Source: Hyphomicrobiales bacterium (lineage in GTDB: Bacteria > Pseudomonadota > Alphaproteobacteria > Rhizobiales > Aestuariivirgaceae). From it: a DNA stretch of 16,526 nt. Below are positions 14,153-16,526 of this stretch, one piece after another. Location: NCBI GenBank assembly GCA_020029455.1, contig JAIBJH010000056.1, forward strand, positions 1 through 16,526, in the 5' to 3' direction. The stretch's first letter is position 1. Each line of letters starts with the position of its first letter. A model generated the notes under the pieces. It was not told the origin of the DNA and did no database searches. It worked only from the letters and a program-made list of their open reading frames with translations. Both the position numbers and the translations under genes were made by a program.

Positions 14153-14177
14153 CCCTCAACCGCTACGCACTTGAGGG
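14153..14177 (-). terminator. Hairpin after the small unknown gene
   Basis: CCCTCAA (14153-14159) and TTGAGGG (14171-14177) form a perfect 7-bp stem with an 11-base loop. It lies 9 bases downstream of the stop of the minus-strand gene at 14187-14555. It probably ends or protects the usp-operon transcript before the phoX promoter. There is no T run, so termination is tentative. Confidence 0.4.
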
Positions 14178-14186
14178 TTCGTTGCG

Positions 14187-14555
14187 CTAGCCGACCGCAA
14201 CAACCCGCTTCACAACATAGGGGATGAGTTCGTCATCCTCGCGCACCGAGACATACTCTCCGGTGCGGAATTGGTGGTCGCCGAAGCGATAGCCCGACTC
14301 GTCATCCTCTTCGTCGGAATGGATGTCATAGTGGAAAGCCCATGAGCCGCCGGGTTTCCTCACCAGATGCCCAATGTCATCTTCCTCACGGGGGCGGAAG
14401 CGCACCACCCGGCAATGTTCGCGGGTTTTCTCCCAGTCCTTGGGATCTATTCTGCCACCATCAGTCAGCGGCGCTGTAAATTCATATCCAATGCCTGGCG
14501 CACCCTCCGGGTGCTCACGCGTCCGCGCCAGTTCCAACCTGATCTTGTAAAGCAT
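14187..14555 (-). CDS. Conserved-looking small acidic protein of unknown function
   Basis: This 122-residue protein has no signal peptide, no membrane helix and no cysteine pairs beyond a lone Cys (EHCRVVRF). I do not recognise a named domain. It is rich in charged residues, with a clearly acidic patch at HSDEEDDESGYRFG, and many short beta-prone stretches (WAFHYDI, GEYVSVRE, YVVKRVVAVG). It is probably a small soluble cytoplasmic protein. The ATG at 14555 has GAGGT about 7 bases upstream and starts 9 bases after the universal stress protein stop, so the two form an operon and may share low-oxygen control. A decayed relative of its 3' end lies at 11713-11799. That two copies existed, and the good ribosome site, argue that it is a real gene. 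Confidence 0.8.
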   Translation of the reverse strand: MLYKIRLELARTREHPEGAPGIGYEFTAPLTDGGRIDPKDWEKTREHCRVVRFRPREEDDIGHLVRKPGGSWAFHYDIHSDEEDDESGYRFGDHQFRTGEYVSVREDDELIPYVVKRVVAVG

Positions 14556-14564
14556 TAGCAGACC

Positions 14565-15395
14565 TCAGTGCGACATGAGAACGGGGCGGTTGAGCTTCTT
14601 CAGCACCTGCCGCGTAGCGCCGCCGAAAACAAATTCAGTGAGCCGGCTGTGGCCATAGGCGCCCATCACCACGAGCCCCGCGCCAAGGTCATTGGCAGCA
14701 CGCAGCAGCGTATCGCCCGCTCCCATGCCATCGGAAGAAACATGTGTGACTTCGGCTTTCACCCCGTGATGGGCCAGGGTCTCGGCAATGTCGGCCCCCG
14801 GCTCCGTTCCCTTAGGCGCAACATCAATGCCAACCACGCGCACTTTCTTGGCAAGCCTCATGATCGGCATGGCGTCAAAGACGGCTCGCGCTGCCTCGCG
14901 GCCATTATCCCAGCCGAGCAGAACTTCATTCAAATCAAGCGCCGCATCGCCCTCCCGCGGCAGCAGCAGAACGGGCCTTCCCGCCAGCATCACCACGCGC
15001 TCGGCAATATCCGTTTCAACGCCGGAACTGCCATCTGCCTTCGACGCCGCCAATACCACGAGGTCGGCGCTCCTTGCCTGTTCCGCCACCTCATGGGCGA
15101 TCTGCGAAGTCCGTCCGTCAATTTCGACAAAGGCCGAGGAAATGCCATCGGCTTTCATGGCCGTTTCGAAGGCGGCCTTCACCTTGTCCTTTTCGGTCTG
15201 GAAGAAAACACGGTTACCGTCATAGATTTCCGGTACGGCGTCATATCCCACCATGGGATAGACCTGCGCCGCCGGGATCACATAGACGCCCCGCACATGA
15301 GCCTTGAAGCTTGAACCCAGTTTCCGCGCTGCCGCCAATATTTGCGGCAGGCGGCCCGTTTCATTGAGCGAAACAACGATGGTCTTATAGGACAT
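14565..15395 (-). CDS. Universal stress protein, tandem UspA domains
   Basis: This 276-residue cytoplasmic protein has two Usp domains in one chain. The first starts at MSYKTIVVSLNETG and ends near GRPVLLLPREG. It lacks the glycine motif for ATP binding and may be degenerate. The second runs from LNEVLLGWDNGREAARAV to the C-terminus and keeps the G-x2-G-x9-G motif in GAYGHSRLTEFVFGGAT (G245, G248, G258), so it probably binds ATP. I chose ATG 15395 because AAGGAGGG lies at 15401-15408 and the family starts with YKTIVV. The longer frame from 15464 has an unrelated tail. An FNR/FixK-type site lies 55 bases upstream. In related bacteria, usp genes of this kind are often induced under low oxygen. 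It probably heads a two-gene operon with the 122-residue protein. Confidence 0.93.
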   Translation of the reverse strand: MSYKTIVVSLNETGRLPQILAAARKLGSSFKAHVRGVYVIPAAQVYPMVGYDAVPEIYDGNRVFFQTEKDKVKAAFETAMKADGISSAFVEIDGRTSQIAHEVAEQARSADLVVLAASKADGSSGVETDIAERVVMLAGRPVLLLPREGDAALDLNEVLLGWDNGREAARAVFDAMPIMRLAKKVRVVGIDVAPKGTEPGADIAETLAHHGVKAEVTHVSSDGMGAGDTLLRAANDLGAGLVVMGAYGHSRLTEFVFGGATRQVLKKLNRPVLMSH

Positions 15396-15415
15396 GACGG
15401 CCCTCCTTGGGGAAC

Positions 15416-15464
15416 GAGGCGCAGTATGCTCATCTTTACATGGCGAGCCTTTGACCAAGATCAA
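15416..15464 (-). promoter_or_regulatory. FNR/FixK-type box and promoter of the usp gene
   Basis: On the minus strand TTGATCTTGGTCAA (15464-15451) matches the CRP/FNR-family half-sites TTGAY-N4-RTCAA used by FNR, FnrL and FixK. Downstream, CATACT at 15428-15423 is a good -10 candidate. It lies where a class II promoter would need it: with the box centred at -41.5, the start falls near 15416. The resulting leader of about 20 bases carries AAGGAGGG. The box is seen directly, and regulation and transcription start are inferred. Confidence 0.75.
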
Positions 15465-15470
15465 GGGCTG

Positions 15471-15486
15471 GCTAGCCCAAGCTAGC
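15471..15486. terminator. Small hairpin after preA
   Basis: GCTAGC-CCAA-GCTAGC gives a 6-bp stem with a 4-base loop, 3 bases past the preA stop and just before the FNR-type box of the next gene. No T run follows. It could weakly separate preA from usp transcription. Confidence 0.3.
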
Positions 15487-15488
15487 TC

Positions 15489-15818
15489 CTACTCCGCCGC
15501 CTTGGCCATGGGATTGTTGGGGTGCGTAGTCCAGTTGGCATAGGCAGGGTTAATGGGCCGGCCCGTGCGCGCATCAACGCCTGACGTCTGCCGCACCATG
15601 GTGATGCAGTTATCAACCGGGCACACCTCGACACAGAGATTGCAAGCCACGCACTCATTGTCCATGACCTCGAAATGGCGACTGCCGTTCTTCTCCTTCA
15701 TGATCGCCTGATGCGAGGTATCCTCGCAGGCCGCATAGCAGCGCCCGCATTTGATGCAGAGGTCCTGGTCGATGTGCGCTTTCGCGATGTAGTTGAGATT
15801 GAGGAACTGCCAGTCCAT
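15489..15818 (-). CDS. preA: Broken preA, C-terminal ferredoxin part
   Basis: This frame encodes the end of PreA, the Fe-S and pyrimidine-reducing subunit of NAD-dependent dihydropyrimidine dehydrogenase. It carries two 4Fe-4S motifs, CIKCGRCYAAC and CVACNLCVEVCPVDNC. The tail YANWTTHPNNPMAKAAE is typical of proteobacterial PreA. It can be read from an ATG at 15818 (MDWQFLNLNY), but this codon has no Shine-Dalgarno, and in intact PreA the DWQFLNLNY sequence is internal. The catalytic part lies upstream in another frame and roughly 19 residues are missing between them. It is therefore better viewed as the 3' portion of a frameshifted gene than as a separate ferredoxin. A free polyferredoxin product is possible but unsupported. 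Confidence 0.88.
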   Translation of the reverse strand: MDWQFLNLNYIAKAHIDQDLCIKCGRCYAACEDTSHQAIMKEKNGSRHFEVMDNECVACNLCVEVCPVDNCITMVRQTSGVDARTGRPINPAYANWTTHPNNPMAKAAE

Positions 15819-16526
15819 CCATCCAGCGCGAAAGGCCGGACTTCATTTCTTCGACAATGCGGAAGCCATAGGTCATGGCCGCCGTGCACACCTGAACCGT
15901 GCCTGCCGCCATGGAGATGAATTCCGCTGCATCACGCCAGGTGGTGATGCCGCCAATGGCTGAGATCGGCATTCCCGCCGTCTCCTTGTCGCGGGCAATC
16001 TCCGACACCATGGACAACGCGATGGGTTTGACCGCCGGGCCGCAATAGCCACCATGGCTGCCCTTGCCGTCAATGGATGGCTCCGGCGAAAACGTGTCGA
16101 GATCAACCGATGTGATGGAGTTGATGGTGTTGATCAGCGACACAGCATCGGCGCCACCTTTCAATGCCGCGCGCGCCGGGCGGCGAATGTCGCTGATGTT
16201 CGGTGTCAGCTTCACGATCACTGGCATCCGCGTGTGGCTCTTGCACCAGCGCGCCACCATCTCGATATACTCAGGAACCTGGCCCACGGCCGAGCCCATG
16301 CCACGCTCGCTCATTCCATGCGGGCAGCCGAAATTAAGCTCGACGCCATCGGCCTCTGTTTCTTCCACCTCCGCGAGAATTTTCTTCCACGGCTGCTCCT
16401 CGCAGGGAACCATCAGCGAGACGACGACGGCGCGGTCAGGCCAGTCCTTCTTGACCTTCTTGATTTCCCGCAGATTCACGTCCAGCGGCCGGTCAGTGAT
16501 GAGTTCGATGTTGTTGAGGCCAAGAA
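15655..16526 (-). CDS. preA: Broken preA, catalytic (dihydroorotate dehydrogenase-like) part, cut by window edge
   Basis: This frame holds the FMN-binding TIM-barrel part of PreA, which reduces uracil and thymine as the first step of pyrimidine breakdown. The gene enters from the right edge: GLNNIELITDRPLDVNLREI reads in frame before the GTG at 16479, so that GTG is not the start. Family motifs are VVVSLMVPC, VELNFGCPHGMSERGMG, VIVKLTPNISDI, AVSLINTINS and AIGGITTWRDAAEFI with TVQVCTAAMTYGF. Genuine PreA similarity ends at EEMKSGLSRWMD, about 15825. From there to the stop at 15655 the frame is out of phase with the ferredoxin region and encodes unrelated sequence. The product would lack the Fe-S clusters needed to pass electrons from the PreT partner, so it is probably inactive. 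Confidence 0.9.
   Translation of the reverse strand, partial: LGLNNIELITDRPLDVNLREIKKVKKDWPDRAVVVSLMVPCEEQPWKKILAEVEETEADGVELNFGCPHGMSERGMGSAVGQVPEYIEMVARWCKSHTRMPVIVKLTPNISDIRRPARAALKGGADAVSLINTINSITSVDLDTFSPEPSIDGKGSHGGYCGPAVKPIALSMVSEIARDKETAGMPISAIGGITTWRDAAEFISMAAGTVQVCTAAMTYGFRIVEEMKSGLSRWMDGLAVPQSQLHRESAHRPGPLHQMRALLCGLRGYLASGDHEGEERQSPFRGHGQ

Noticed and set aside
14568..15314. 248-codon + strand ORF opposite the universal stress protein
   Set aside because: Long, but antisense to a well-supported Usp gene with a strong Shine-Dalgarno. Its composition (many His, Arg and Gly) is that of a reverse-strand shadow.
15489..15818. Independent ferredoxin gene
   Set aside because: The N-terminus DWQFLNLNY is internal in PreA, the tail is PreA-specific, and no Shine-Dalgarno precedes the ATG. 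It is the 3' part of a broken preA.
15489..16526. Programmed ribosomal frameshift in preA
   Set aside because: About 19 conserved residues are absent at the join, and no slippery heptamer with downstream structure is evident. Frameshifting alone would not restore the protein.

Overview
The window looks like chromosomal DNA of an alphaproteobacterium, most likely from the Hyphomicrobiales (Rhizobiales). This rests on the protein families, the high GC content, the mixture of strong Shine-Dalgarno starts and GTG starts, and the neighbourhood of lpd, xerC, transaldolase and priA, which I recall as typical of that order. Almost every base is coding, and nearly all genes are housekeeping or metabolic. 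No rRNA, tRNA, CRISPR array, insertion sequence or prophage is visible.

Layout. On the left are the 3' end of a dihydrolipoamide dehydrogenase gene and a single-domain response regulator, both on the + strand. Facing them is a minus-strand run from 6419 down to about 929: pabB, pabA, a pabC-transaldolase hybrid, xerC and an FAD-dependent DadA-like oxidoreductase. The pab genes overlap by ATGA junctions and make aminodeoxychorismate and then p-aminobenzoate for folate. priA (replication restart helicase) diverges from pabB and is followed by a membrane-anchored DM13 protein. Next are minus-strand leuB and an aldose 1-epimerase gene that overlap by one base, and a divergent GFA-family zinc protein. 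The right third is all minus strand: a Tat-exported PhoX-type phosphatase, a small unknown protein, a tandem universal stress protein, and a broken, edge-truncated preA (dihydropyrimidine dehydrogenase).

The most unusual points are gene damage and regulation. (1) The 416-residue ORF at 3260-4510 joins a PabC lacking its C-terminal part to a transaldolase lacking its N-terminal part, in frame and with no linker. (2) preA has lost about 19 codons and its frame near 15815-15830, separating the catalytic part from the Fe-S part. (3) The spacer at 11713-11799 holds the decayed 3' end of a second copy of the small unknown gene at 14187-14555, so phoX lies between two related sequences in the same orientation. 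(4) A close match to the PhoB box lies upstream of phoX, and a consensus FNR/FixK box with a well-placed -10 lies upstream of the universal stress gene. Together these suggest phosphate-starvation control of phoX and low-oxygen control of the stress-protein operon. Points 1 and 2 could be real deletions or assembly errors, and read mapping would decide.
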